NCBI GenBank assembly: GCA_034687125.1
Contig: JAQGBZ010000040.1
Coordinates: forward strand, 124,001 to 188,000
DNA length: 64,000 nt
Reading direction: 5' to 3'
Source: Neelides folsomi
Taxonomy: Eukaryota; Arthropoda; Collembola; Neelipleona; Neelidae
Shown: positions 1 through 11,512 of the stretch, one piece after another
Layout: every line of letters starts with the position of its first letter
Position numbering within the stretch: the first letter of the stretch is position 1
Translations under genes and position numbers: made by a program
The notes under the pieces: generated by a model
The model's input: the letters and a program-made list of their open reading frames with translations, nothing else
Told to the model about the DNA's origin: nothing
Database searches by the model: none

Positions 1-142
1 GCAGTTTTGAGTAACCCTATCAATGTTGTGGTCTATGGAAGGGAAATCCCATTAAATTATTAAAATTTATAAAACCCTTACTTTAACATCAAAGGAGTTT
101 TATAAAGTTATTAAAAGTTAATGATTAAATTAAGAAATTGAC

Positions 143-330
143 CTCATCGGTATCAGTTCCAAAAAGGTATAAGAGAAGGTCGAAGGGAATTGCCGCCACC
201 ATGTCAATGATGAACCAACCACGGAAGTAATGCACAGCAATTCTTCCAGGATTTGACACGACTTCGTCATTTGCGTTCACATACGTCGTACGAAAGTTGA
301 TTAAAATATCAACAATGAACATCACGTCGA
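143..330 (-). CDS. sei: ERG channel exon: S2 (end), S2-S3 loop and S3
   Basis: This exon of 188 bases adds two bases to the split valine codon from the S1 exon, then 62 codons. It encodes the end of S2 ([16 protein letters not shown]), the S2-S3 loop ([18 protein letters not shown]) and S3 ([20 protein letters not shown]). These are near-identical to human KCNH2. Acceptor: AAATAG at 331-332. Donor: GAG|GTCAAT at 142-137, a weak consensus, but it sits where KCNH2 exon 6 ends (after the acidic GSEE-type segment, phase 0). The acidic and aromatic residues of S2 and S3 that couple to the voltage sensor are present. The next exon (S4 onward) is outside the window. Confidence 0.93.
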
Positions 331-400
331 CTATTTAGAAAAAAATGAGAAATTAGTAAAAATACGAAAACTTATATTTACAATACTTAACTTATACTTA

Positions 401-475
401 TACAGGGTGAGTCAAAAGTTGCTTTTTTAAATAGATAATCACATAAAAAAGAAAGAAATTTTGACACACCCTATA
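401..475. mobile_element. Tiny mariner-like inverted-repeat element
   Basis: The left end TACAGGGTGAGTCAAAA (401-417) and the reverse complement of the right end (TATAGGGTGTGTCAAAA, from 459-475) match at 15 of 17 positions. They enclose only about 40 AT-rich bases. CAGGGTG.GTCAAAA is the typical shape of Tc1/mariner termini, with TA at each edge. It has no coding capacity. It is either a miniature non-autonomous element or an internally deleted remnant. Confidence 0.6.
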
Positions 476-1093
476 TATAGTATATCTGTAGAACTTCTTT
501 CCCAATAAAAATAAATGCACGAGTGATAAACAATCCGTTAGCTGGATTAAAGCCACTAAAAAATGTAGGATTGCGGGGAAAGTATTAAATTATTTATTTT
601 CATTGTGCGAATCTTCCTATTCAACAAATTGACAGTAATGGGATTCATAAACATAAATGGCCCCATGAAAATTAGACATCATTTCTCAAATAAAGTCAAT
701 CAATGTCTGTTGCAGCAGAATGCACACCAAGGTTTGCTCATAGGAACAAAAATTTTGCAGCAAAGTGAAAGGTCGTAGTAGGATGAACCTTACGACTAAC
801 TTTGAGATTTACCACGAGTGGAATCCACGTGGCGAGCATAGTAAAAACGGGCTGCTATATTTAATGATAAGTTATACAATAGGTGAAGGGTCACGGGCGG
901 AGAAACAAAACTTGAAGTTCTAAGGAGTAATGAATGAAAGTTTGAAAGCTTATTATGACTTTTTCTCATGCGAACTGCTGGTGGGGGAAAATCCATCCAT
1001 GTGCTTCAATCCTAAGTATCTCAGACTTTCCGAGAGTAAGCTAAACATTAAGGAAATTTCTCTCTTTGGGCTTAATTTTTGAAGGGGGATTAC

Positions 1094-1251
1094 ATAAGTG
1101 GAAATATATAAAAGGGAAATAACACATAATGGAACACATAATGGAAATATCTATAAATGAGAAATATCACAAGTGGAAATATCCAAGAAATATCCAAATG
1201 TGAATATAAGGGAAATATGACCTAATGGAATTATTTATAAATGGGAATTAC
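1094..1251. repeat. Degenerate tandem repeat, GTGGAAATAT-type
   Basis: Roughly ten imperfect copies of a 10-15 base unit of the form (A)AATGGAAATATA / AAGTGGAAATAT follow one another just downstream of the S1 exon donor, inside the intron. Spacing drifts, so this is an old or slippage-prone simple repeat. No function is evident. Confidence 0.6.
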
Positions 1252-1300
1252 TGTATGTATAATGTATTACATATAGGAAAAATGTGAATTTTAGTATTAC

Positions 1301-1544
1301 CGATAAAATCGACAACAACGATTGGGTCCTCGCTATATGTCTTGGGTTTGTTCTTGGCAAAGTCAGGTTCATTAAGAAGGAAGGCGGCGACATAAGGCGT
1401 GAAAATCGCAGTGTACATCACAAGTAGGAGAATCAGCCAGTCCCAGACCGCCTTGAACGGAGAGTAGTGCAGAATGGTCCATTTATGAATGCGAGGAGAT
1501 TGGAGACGATATTCGGGAAGAACGTCAGCTCCCAACGACAAGAC
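1301..1544 (-). CDS. sei: ERG channel exon: pre-S1 linker, S1 and start of S2
   Basis: This 244-base exon has 81 codons plus one base. It starts with [15 protein letters not shown], the block directly before S1 in all ERG channels. It continues through [19 protein letters not shown]1 ([19 protein letters not shown]), the S1-S2 loop and the start of S2 (IVVVDFI). The acceptor (GAGCAG, AG at 1546-1545) is phase 0 and equals the start of KCNH2 exon 6 (c.1129). The donor is G|GTAATAC at 1300. This acceptor is the joining point for every upstream alternative exon in the gene (25156-25224, 21999-22961, about 8591-8920, 2136-2828). It therefore separates the constant channel core from the variable N terminus. 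Confidence 0.96.
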
Positions 1545-2135
1545 CTGCTCGGCACAACACCAATCATGAGTGAAATTTAATTAGGAAAAGGGCTATGGCA
1601 TAATGGCCAATTTCTTGTATGTACAGAGAATCCTTCAGAGTCTTTTCAATTCGGTCAAAGGCGAATCAATTAAGGAGAAGTGAGTCAGACTTAAGGGTAT
1701 TAAATGCAACTATGTAACATACATAGTCTATAAGTAGGAGTACAGTATTACAACCATACTGTATATACATAACACCATATTATATATTTGTACATATACA
1801 GATACATACAGTAGTATTTGTAGTAATAAGTATAGACGAACTTTAAGGTCCGTTAAATAAAATTAAGTTTTACTTCTACAAGTCTCCATACACTTTCAAA
1901 CTTTCAATTCTACAGATAACGTACAGATGTATGGTACATAGGAATTTAGGAATAGAAAGTCGAATTGAGTTTATTTACACTATATAGGTATAGGTATCGT
2001 AAAGTGTAATCGACTTGTAGTAGTTTTAAATTTTTAAATGGAAATAAATAAATAATAAGGTGGCCGTGGACGAGCAGCGACAATTTGTAATTTGAATGTC
2101 GTTAGTCTTGTGATGGAACTATCAAGACCTTGTAC
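1545..2135 (-). other. ERG intron between the 2.1 kb N-terminal exon and S1 exon (591 bp)
   Basis: AT-rich and full of TATAC/TACAT simple sequence. No coding sequence is seen. It is the shortest route from any alternative N-terminal exon to the S1 exon. Confidence 0.75.
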
Positions 2136-2828
2136 CTGAACTGCTGCGGACTTGGCCGTGACCATGTCAGCTTCCGCATCCTTTTCCTCAATCCATTTTT
2201 TCCTATGGGATTTCCTCTCACTCACGCTGCTCCCACAGTTGCTACTCGCTTCACTTCTCAACGGCCCTATCTCGTCAAACTCCCTTCTAGCCGAAGACGC
2301 TGGGAGCGGCCAAGAGAACTTTCCCTTAAAATGGCTCAAACTACTCCTTTTCCGGCCACCTTTGGGAACCACGCTACTCGCCTCGATTGGCGGAGGGGGA
2401 TGGTCGACAAGGGAAGTCTTCAGAGCTTTGAGTATAGGCACTTCCTCGTTGTTCACAACAACAGTGGTGACCGGCTGGGGCGGATCGGCGGCCGGGAAGT
2501 TAATCAACGCCTTGCCGCCGTCGTAGTGAACCGATGGCGTTGTCGCAGGTGTCATGGCGAGAATCGTCGAGGGAGTGGAAGGACTTATCAACTGCGGCGT
2601 CCAACGAGATTTATTGGTGCCGGCGGAGCTGGAGAGCCTCCGTGAGGTTCTCGGATGATTCTCCAAACTGGGCCTCCGTTGGGAGACGATCGGCGTGAGG
2701 AGAGACCCAACCTCCCCCTCTTCCCCCTCCGTCCCACGGTCAAAATCCTCATCGACAGTCCAAAGGGAGGGGATATTCATCTGAGAGGAGCATCTTCTTT
2801 CGAAGAACATGGCAGCCGAATTGTACAT
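2136..2828 (-). CDS. sei: Alternative N-terminal exon of ERG (231 aa, PAS-less)
   Basis: A minus-strand open frame runs from ATG at 2828-2826 (AAGTATG, purine at -3) for 231 codons. It ends at donor CAG|GTACAAG (2136/2135), phase 0, ready to join the S1 exon 591 bases away. The encoded segment is low-complexity and polar: a Glu/Gly run (TEGEEGEVG), Ser/Thr/Pro stretches (SPSTPSTILAMTPATTP, PPPPIEAS) and several basic phospho-consensus sites (RRPS, RRLS, RKRSS). The last residues before the junction are AAVQ, the same final Gln as EKVAQ and NDDGQ of the other exons. The frame is open back to 2843 with TGA upstream. A possible internal acceptor (CTCCTCTCAG before ATGAATATC, near 2782) would make it a cassette exon instead. 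I do not recognise the sequence in other channels. GC and codon use are well above the flanking DNA, which supports real coding. Confidence 0.72.
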
Positions 2829-5800
2829 ACTTCCCACTTTCAAACCATTTCAAAAGGCTCGTATAAGGGTACTTATTCTTCCTTTGATTTCAATTTTACA
2901 AGTCTCTAAGACATCTAAGAGATCTAATATGTATTGCTTATTCCTCTTGACTTCCTACCTGCTACCTTAACCCTATACATATTATGTATGGTGTGTATGT
3001 AATATGGACCTTTAGATCTCGATGAATGCCCCACTCAAACAAATTGAAATGTGGGTCTTTTTCAAGACATTATATTTCCTGTATTTCGTTATATGGAAAA
3101 TTATTTTATTACATCAGTATGAAATTATTGCAGTGTTGTAAAAGGATCTTTTTTATTATTTTTTGGGAAAGGGAAAAGCTCAACAAGAAATTCAAATAAG
3201 GAATGACATCGAATTCTTGACTAAATCAAATGAAGTAAACGAGTCGAACTAAATTCCTTGCACGCTTCTCAATTGAACCTTGTAAGATTCCTCAGATAAA
3301 AAAGTATTCCAAAGTTAAGTGTTTCCTACATGAATACTAAAGCCAAACAGCGTGCAAAATTTTTAAACCAATTTTCATATACATAATATGTTTTATCCAA
3401 AATGGAAAAAAGCAGTTTAATCTAATGTTGTTTTATTTGAGTTTATAAACTGTTTTACTTGCATAGGAAATAAATTGTTTCACTTACATTGGGGAAAAAT
3501 AGGCGGAATTAATTTGAAATGTTTTTTTCATTGCATTTTAGTATTTCATATTAATTCCAGGAATTCTGTTTAAAACTGTTCTTTGTATGTATTTATGTAT
3601 TTAGATAAGAAAGTTGTATAAGCGCTAGCAATTTTTATTACAAACCCAAGGACGAGACAAAGTTGAAACTAATTCTGTTTCTCATAAAAAATCCAAACAA
3701 AAGAAATGGAAGAAATCTATAAGAGTGTGAGATTAAGAAAGTGGCATGAATATTTAATCAATAAGAGACGATGTATTTGGCTATTCCGCTTTCCATTCTT
3801 TCTCCCAGGATAAGATAATTAAAAAAATGTTCCTTTTTGCAATATCCCCATTTTCCCTATACAGATTTCAATTAATATATATATATGTCTACAAATACAT
3901 GTATGTATCTACATAATTGTGTATGAGTAAATATTTTACATACCTTTTCCTAGTAAATTTTAATAGCTCAGGATTGGGAATTTTATAAGAGTAAGTGAGA
4001 TAAGAAATCAAAGTGTTAACTGTGTAGCAATGTCAATCATCATCCAAACCCCCACAAAATGATTTAATTGCTATACTGCTTTTATGTCTGAAAATCAGAA
4101 TGATCGACCTACGGTTCGCAGAAAGATTAGCCAAAATTAAAGCTATTATCCACGGATAGATCTTTTAAGAGATGGGCCATTTAGATTGACTATGTACGAC
4201 TTTGTATGAGTTATATACTCTCGGAAAATAATTATTGACCCCGCCTCTTCGATTATCCACATGCAAAATGAGTCATTAAGTAATAAACTAGAAGGAAACA
4301 GAAACAATCAAAGCTTGACTTCACTATGTAAAATCCTATCCTATTATTTGTATTCCTATGTATGTGAAAATTGTGAAAATCGTTCCAAACCACAGGGTTG
4401 GGAAATTGTGGTAGAAACCTGCGAATCTCAAATTAATAACTCTTGGAACTTATGGGTAGAAATAGAAATATTTTACAAGTGAAGAGTCCCTTGCCAAAAT
4501 TCCCCTAATTTATGTACCTGGCTCGTTATTGGTAACCCATATATGAATTAAATGTCGGGAGACGAGAAGACATAAATACCAAAATACGAACATAAATAAC
4601 GGCGTGAATGTTCAACACTAAAGTTCTCAAGTCAGGTACTCCATTTTAACCACGCTTTCACTCGTGTGTGTGCTTATTTCACTAATTACAATAGTTGAAT
4701 CCGAGGGCGGGTAGAAGCACGAAAAGATTTCAATTTTTCCAATTCCAATTTCCCTCTTTTCCCCATTTCCCTCCCTTAGGGAAATGAGAGAGAAGAAAAG
4801 GGGCGCGAGGATTAATAATAATAAAGTAGGTGTTAAATATTTCTTCGCATGCCCATCCTCGGAAATGAACCGTCTTGAATCTCTTGAAAGGAGCACAAGC
4901 ACAAATATAGGAAAAAACTCAGAACTGACTTTCTCTCCTCGATCACTCGACCTCCTGAGTCGGAATGAATCTTTTCTGGCATGGGAATCCCGTTTTGAGT
5001 ATAACTATTGAGGAACGGGAGGAACGAGAGGAACTGGAGAGAGGGAGAGATGATGATGAGAGGCTGTGATTCCCAGGAATGGTCGCGAGACTCGAAGGTA
5101 AAGAGAGTTCCTCTCCGAACCACACCTGAGTGATGCGGGAACGGATTAAGCAGACTGCGGCCGAATCCCACAGCCACCCCGAAACTCACCCACACAAGTC
5201 AGGTTGAGTCGGGAGGGAATTCAGGCCCAGCCATCCTACAATTCCGGATTGACGACGATGAGCTCTTTCAGCCTGCGGTCAGGATTTTTTACTTATCTCA
5301 CGACTCTGACCCCACCCAGGTGGATAATAACATTGTAGATTGGAAAACCCACGAAAGCTTGATTAGGCACACGCACCCTCCGCTCGCCCAATCCGGGTGG
5401 TTCCAGCTCTGCATTGGGCCACTTCCCTTATCCAAATGAGGATCAAACGAGAAAGTCAGAGAAAGAAGTATTGGCTAATAAAAGATATCTCAGAGTCCTC
5501 ATGGTCCAAGTCAAGAATAAAGGAAGTGTCAACCTTCCACTTTTAAGACCCTCACCAATCCATAAACAATCCTCACCTTCAAGGGCTTCAAGACTTCAAT
5601 CTTTAATAATCCTCTTTTATGTTTTATTCACTCTTTTCCTCACTTTCCTCATCTGCAGTGGACAAAGTCAGGAAAGCTTTCCCATTCTTAAGAAAACCTT
5701 CCAATAAACTTGGTCAGAGATCTTGACAAGGTAAGTGGCTCTGGTTAAAAGTGAATCAGAATAAAAAAGAACAAAGGAGTTTTTCATCCTCCAGATCCTC

Positions 5801-8575
5801 CTTCATTTTGAATAAGAGGGGAGAATGAGGCGAGACGAAGAACATTACTCTTTGCCAACAATAAAATCTGTATGTATAAAATCTGTATACTTAGGTCGGT
5901 ATACTTACGGTAAGTGAGGAAAAAGTAAGTAAGGAAAAAGAGGCGACGAAAAGATGCTGATCTTATCAATTCTCTTTCCTCATTCAACCATCAATAACTG
6001 CACATCAATGTAAATCTGCCCATCGGAGAGGATTTTGAAAAACGGACAAAGATCTTTCTCTGTCGTTACACCTTGTAAATCCTATAAAAAGAGGATGATA
6101 AAGTGAAGAGGTCAAATTTGTCATTGAGAGTTCTTTTGTGTGAAATCTGCAAGTCTAAACACATCTTGTTTCGAAAGGCTATTAGGGAAAGGAGAAAAGA
6201 ACATTTTTTATTGAAGGAGTTTTTTATCCAAATGAATGTACTAACAATAAGTATATGGTACTGTACTGTGCTGTATATGGTACAAGTGTATAAAGTATCT
6301 GTATAAAAAAGAGAAGGAGAAACACTTTAATAATTAACATATTGCTTTAAAGGTGAAAGTAAGATAAATTAAAGTTGTTACATATGTATATTTAAAACTA
6401 TTACTTCCTACATTATTTATTTGATATCAGTACAAAGAGAGGGAGATTGACAAATTACTGAACCAATGCTCATTTGATACTCCGAATCAGTTCAAACCCA
6501 CTCTATTAAAGCTTGAGAACTTTATGGTTATTGTCATTTCATTGAGAAACCATTAGGTTTGGAGTCCGAGTCTCCTAATGGTCCTTCTTCCTTCCTTTAA
6601 ACCTCATTCAGATGGATCCTTAGAATGGATGAACCCTTTGAGACAGAAAGATCGATGTGCATCGATCAAGTAGCCCGCTCTATTCTCATGTCCAGTTACG
6701 ACCTACCATACAAGCTAATAAAATTCTTCAATAAGTAGTCAGGAATGTTCCATGGGAGAAAATACACAGAGTTGAGCCCTTGATACAATTCCTCGGATTG
6801 GTCATGAATCCTTGGTGAGACACGATTCTTTTCCTTGCCCCATCCCAAAGCACTAAACATCTATCTCGACATGCCAAAAACCCTCGCCAAATTCTGTCTT
6901 CGTGCCACTAAAGAGGGAAGACAAGCTTACAAAGAGCAATTCGTTTTACACACTAAAACTATTTCTCACCTTCTCGTTTAATTAAATTGAAAATTAAACT
7001 CCTACTTCTGCCAAATTGAAATTAAACACATTTTTTAAACGACGGTTCTCAATTAAATATTGGCCATTTAAAATTTTGTATTTGAAGTTTGTAATTTATC
7101 ATAATATGTTATTTACACAATAAATACTATGTATAATTGTATTTACACACTTTCATATATAATAATAATATCATTGCTAATCTCAATATCGCACCCGGAT
7201 TAGTAATTAGGGCTTGTGGGAGCGGAACTTGCATTTAATTGACTTAATTATGTATTTGCAACAAACAATACCGGTAATTAAAATAATATATAATGCTAAA
7301 TCGATTAGATTTAAATTACTCATATTTACGATGCGATATGAGATTTATTTCATTTATTTTAATATAACTTTTAGCGATTTCACATCCTTGCATTTTGCAT
7401 CACATTGCATTGCATAAAGAATTAATGTTCATTCATTTTACTCAATTTCTAACTATGTATAAGCATTTTATAGTTAGTTCTTTTTGCTCGATTTTAAATT
7501 TTCTTTGGATAAGTTTGCTTATCGTTAGATTAGCTAAAAAGTAAGGTGGGATATATCAGTAATAAAGTCAATGCAAATAATGCTCAGGGAGTTTTGAAAA
7601 GATGAAAACTAATAATTTGACCCTTGGCATTTCGTTTATTATTCTTTTCCTAGCAAAACTCGGTTCGTCAATTTAATGTAATCACAAGCCTTTTGCTAAT
7701 GGGCAAAACTTTCTGACTCATCCATCCCCTTCATTCTTTGATCAATTTCCTATTCCCGTTTCATTTTTTTTAACCTATTAATTTTCATCTTCTCCACACA
7801 ATCCTACAAATCGTGAGAGTACAAACTCTACCCTATATCCTATACGTAAGTAAAATATGTATGGTATATTGTGAATAGTAAATACAAATACAGATACAAT
7901 ATACCTATATTTACCTTATAAATACTGTATAAGTATTACGTATACCAATATTATGTATATTTTTAGTTTATAAGATTTTAAATGTATTTTTTCTGAATAG
8001 TATTGACAGAATACATAAGTATATTATATTTATAAGTACGTGATACTCCATATATTTATTATATGTAAAAATATGTTTTATTATTTATATACAAAAGCTT
8101 ACGGATGATATTCTTCCCCGTATAAAGTTAAACATCCATGGAAGAATGTATCTCATCATCAATTCACATGAAGTCTTGTAATTTGGCGATCACGAAATGT
8201 CCTCATTAATAATCCCTCTCTTGAAGTCTCAGTTTCTCAAATACTCTAAAAGTGAAAGTCGTAATAGCTATGTAGCTCTTATAAATAAAATAAATATAAC
8301 ACCCCGTATCAGTAATTGCTCTTTTAAAAACCTTATAAATATTATTGTTGTAGAATACCGTATTGTGTACTCACAGAAATGTCTTCTAAACAAAGTATTG
8401 TGAAAATTGTGATATAACGTCATAAGGGACAAAGGTTGAATAATGGATCCAAAAAAGGTCTAGACATTATTTTACGAATTTACTATAATTCGCTCAGCGA
8501 ATAATAGGACTTTCCTCATTTGCCCTAATGTGCTTATGGGAACTTAACGAGCGTGAATAATGAAAAGAAAAGAAC
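2829..8575. other. Intronic DNA between alternative N-terminal exons
   Basis: Mostly AT-rich sequence with no gene I can support. A GC-richer patch at about 4900-5450 stands out. It lies upstream, in transcript sense, of the 2136-2828 exon, so it may be its promoter and leader exon. That is inference only. The small open frames in this patch do not read as conserved protein. Confidence 0.5.
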
Positions 8576-8590
8576 CTCTTTCCCAATGAC

Positions 8591-8920
8591 CTTCTTAATT
8601 CCTGGTGGGGCTCCATTCACTTCATTCTCAATCTTCAATGACTCGGCGTCAAAACTGATGGTGACTCCGCTCCATTTAAATTTTTCTCGTCTCGTTTCCG
8701 ACCTCGTCGTTCCATTTGTCCCCGAGTCGGTCGAGAGTGGTTGTTGTTCTCTGCTCTTCCTTGCTAGTAAAGGAGTAGCCGCAAGGCTCATTTGGTAACT
8801 TCCCTTTGATTGCTGTGAGTCTGAGGATGGGCCTCTTAACGGCGTTGCTCCTCGACCCAGACCACCACAACTCTTCTGTCGTTGTAACACCTTGGAGCAT
8901 TTGACTGATACCGATGCCAT
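8591..8920 (-). CDS. sei: Candidate third alternative N-terminal exon of ERG (about 110 aa)
   Basis: The minus-strand frame opens at ATG 8920-8918 (MASVSVKCSKVLQ) and reads SCGGLGRGATPLRGPSSDS, MSLAATPLLARKSREQ, RSETRREKFKWSGVTISFD and NGAPPGIKK. GC content is well above the surroundings and the composition matches the other two N-terminal exons (Ser, Pro, basic). Two possible donors keep phase 0 with the S1 exon: AAGAAG|GTCATT at 8591/8590 (110 codons) and AAAGAG|GTTCTT at 8576/8575 (115 codons). The second would end in GKE before VLSLG. Neither ends in Gln and both donors are weak, so the exon boundaries and its membership of this transcript are uncertain. No other gene nearby would use it. 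Confidence 0.5.
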
Positions 8921-11430
8921 TGTATGATCGTTGCTGATGCAATTGATGCAATCGATGCAACTGACTCCTGTCACGATTAATCTCACTTCTACCAAATTGA
9001 CTCCGTAAATGGAAGAGATCCGAGTCAAATGGACGTCCGGAGTGTATTTGTCACCCGTGGAAAAAAATAGTAGACAAAAGTGGGGGAAGATTGACGACGA
9101 TGGGTCAAGCTGAACTGGACAGCGGATGTGATTTGGTAAATGTCTTAATGGAGAGGATTTATCACTTTTTTAATGAGAACCGACCAACCAATTTGAAGAC
9201 AATTTCTCACTTTCTCCTCAATGTTCGACAAAGTGCCATTTGTCATTTGACAAATCCGACACTCCAGCTCTGTGGGTTATTTAACACACGGCAATAAATA
9301 AATTACAGATAAATTCTGTATATCCACAAGTTCCAACTACGTGGAGAAAATATATACTTCACACTTCAGATCTTATCTGGCTAATGGGTCGAATAAGTTC
9401 AGTAATGTATTTTGGAAATTGTAAAATCAGAGCGGAAAATGTCCAATTTTCCCTCAACCCACAAGTCGCAATGTCAGACAATGTACTGGTTTTGATGTGG
9501 AAAAGAGAACTAAAGGTTTGCTCGTTGAAAACCGTTCTTTTATCTATTTGCTTTTGGACAGGAGGAAGAAGAAAGGAGAAATGCATTGGGCGAAGGATGG
9601 AGAAATGAGTCAAAATTTGGTTTTTCCTTCATTCTTACACACTCGCCCGGTAGACTTCATAGACATGTCTCTTTGAGTTTATTTGTCAACTCTCGGCCTT
9701 TGTATTAACCATAAGAGAAGTCCGCTGAAACCTGGGGAGGAATCCGCTATATGTTGACATACAGTATATGACATATCAATATATAAAGTCTTATATGGTA
9801 TTGGCCGTATTGGTATGTATGGGCGGAATTCCCTCGATGGTTTACATGACTCTCAACACGTTTTCCCGAGCACCAATATGCGTGACTGAAACGATGAAAC
9901 AGACGAACAGCTGGAGTTGTGAAGAAACAAACACGACACCTTCCTTTCTCTTTTCGATCATCTTCCCATTAAAGAAGAGGAAATTTCTCAAAGTCTGAAC
10001 ATTTTTATAGAGATTCAATTTTCACAAATTACCAATTCATTGCCAAAATTTAATAGGAGATATAATGGGAGATTTAATAGTAGATCAACCCATACTATTT
10101 AAATTGAGCAATTTAAATGAATCTTCAAATGACAAATGTCAATTCAAGTTTTGTTCCCAATCTCACGAGAGGATCTCAAGAAATTAAAGTCTTTTGGGAA
10201 CTTATTCCTTCCACTTTCTTTGCACATGTTTTTAATATATTATTCACGTGGAGGGGAGTCAACATTATTAAATAGAACGGATCTATGGTGTACACCAAGG
10301 GTGCATGCTTAATTCGACTAATGGGCTATGAATGTTTAATTAAAGTCCAGAGCAAACGCCAGTCCTCGCCAACTCACTCGAGTGTTATCATCATCAAACA
10401 ACTCAACACTTTCACAGTGAATCAGAGGAAAATGTAATTAACACTCATTTCACATTGGCACGGACACAAGTATAGGAATTAGGAGACAAAAATTCTTTAA
10501 TTGCAACTTTATTCGCACACCAAACCTTCTTTTTTTATTATTGAACAAATTGGGTTTCACTGCAGACTAAGCATGGAGAATTCCTCGAGAGACTTTTCAA
10601 TCAATTTAAAGGAGCCGACCATTAGAAAATTAACTTCAGTTTCTCACAGTTTTCTTCTAAGGAATATTTAATTACTTTGCTTCACTCTCTCCGCTTTTAC
10701 TCGTTTTACCAACGAGGTGAATTTAAGAAATGGGGGAGAAATTCTTACTGAGCCAAAAGGGGCCATACATAATTAAATAATGATTCACTGGAACTTATTT
10801 CATTGTTATCTATCTTTATTGTGCTCGAGTAATCTCCCACTCGTAGAAGACTTGCCCCCAGGAAAAGAATTCTCAAGTGAGAAAATCTCAGATTTCTTAT
10901 TAATGGACCAGAAAAGTGCTTGGAGCTAAAGTTTAGCTTTTGAATGCTCCTGGCTAAATCCTATATCTATTTAATATCGCACAGATATAAGTAGTAAGAG
11001 TATTAAATGAAAGACCCGGGCATTGGAGCCAAGATGGTTAATATTAATAAACCTAATCTGGTTTAACTTGAGTCTTTGTAAGAGTGGTCATGTGGTGTCT
11101 AATGGGACCCTAATGAGGTGGGATGAGCAAGGAGGGTGTTGGGGAGAATTCTCCAAACGTGGCTGCCCTCAACCGTTGAGGAGATGAGAACTGAGCCAAC
11201 TCTGCCTTGGTCCATCAATACTCTGACTGCGGCAGAACAGGAAATCGAGCGCGAAGGCTCCTTTAAGAAGAGAGTCGGCTCCTTTCACCACTTCCACACT
11301 TTCCCTCCCTCCCCCATTTGCATGACAAACGTCTGTGTGTGTGTTGTGTGTTTTCGAACCTCTTTCTCTAAATGTGGACTCAAAACCGACCGCTATTTTA
11401 TAGATCGTACAATACACCTATCAAACTCTA

Positions 11431-11512
11431 ACCATATTCTTGCCATACTAGCCATACTGCCATACTTGCCATTTCCATACTCGCCATACTTGTCATACTC
11501 TTACGATACTCC
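11431..11512. repeat. CCATACT-type tandem repeat
   Basis: About seven imperfect copies of a 9-10 base unit (T/C)TTGCCATACT follow in tandem, with single-base drift (GCCATACTA, GCCATACTG, CGCCATACT, TGTCATACT). It is an intronic minisatellite of unknown role. Confidence 0.75.

Larger units (their letters stand above)
331..1300 (-). other. ERG intron within S2 (970 bp)
   Basis: This phase-1 intron splits a valine codon in S2. As I recall human KCNH2, exon 6 is unbroken here, so this intron looks like a lineage-specific gain or an ancestral intron lost in vertebrates. It contains the short inverted-repeat element at 401-475 and a degenerate tandem repeat at 1094-1251. Otherwise it is AT-rich and has no coding sequence I can see. 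Confidence 0.8.

Noticed and set aside
2130-2645. Plus-strand frames of 171 and 124 codons over the 2.1 kb exon
   Set aside because: Shadows of the minus-strand coding exon, which has a donor in the right phase and coherent composition.
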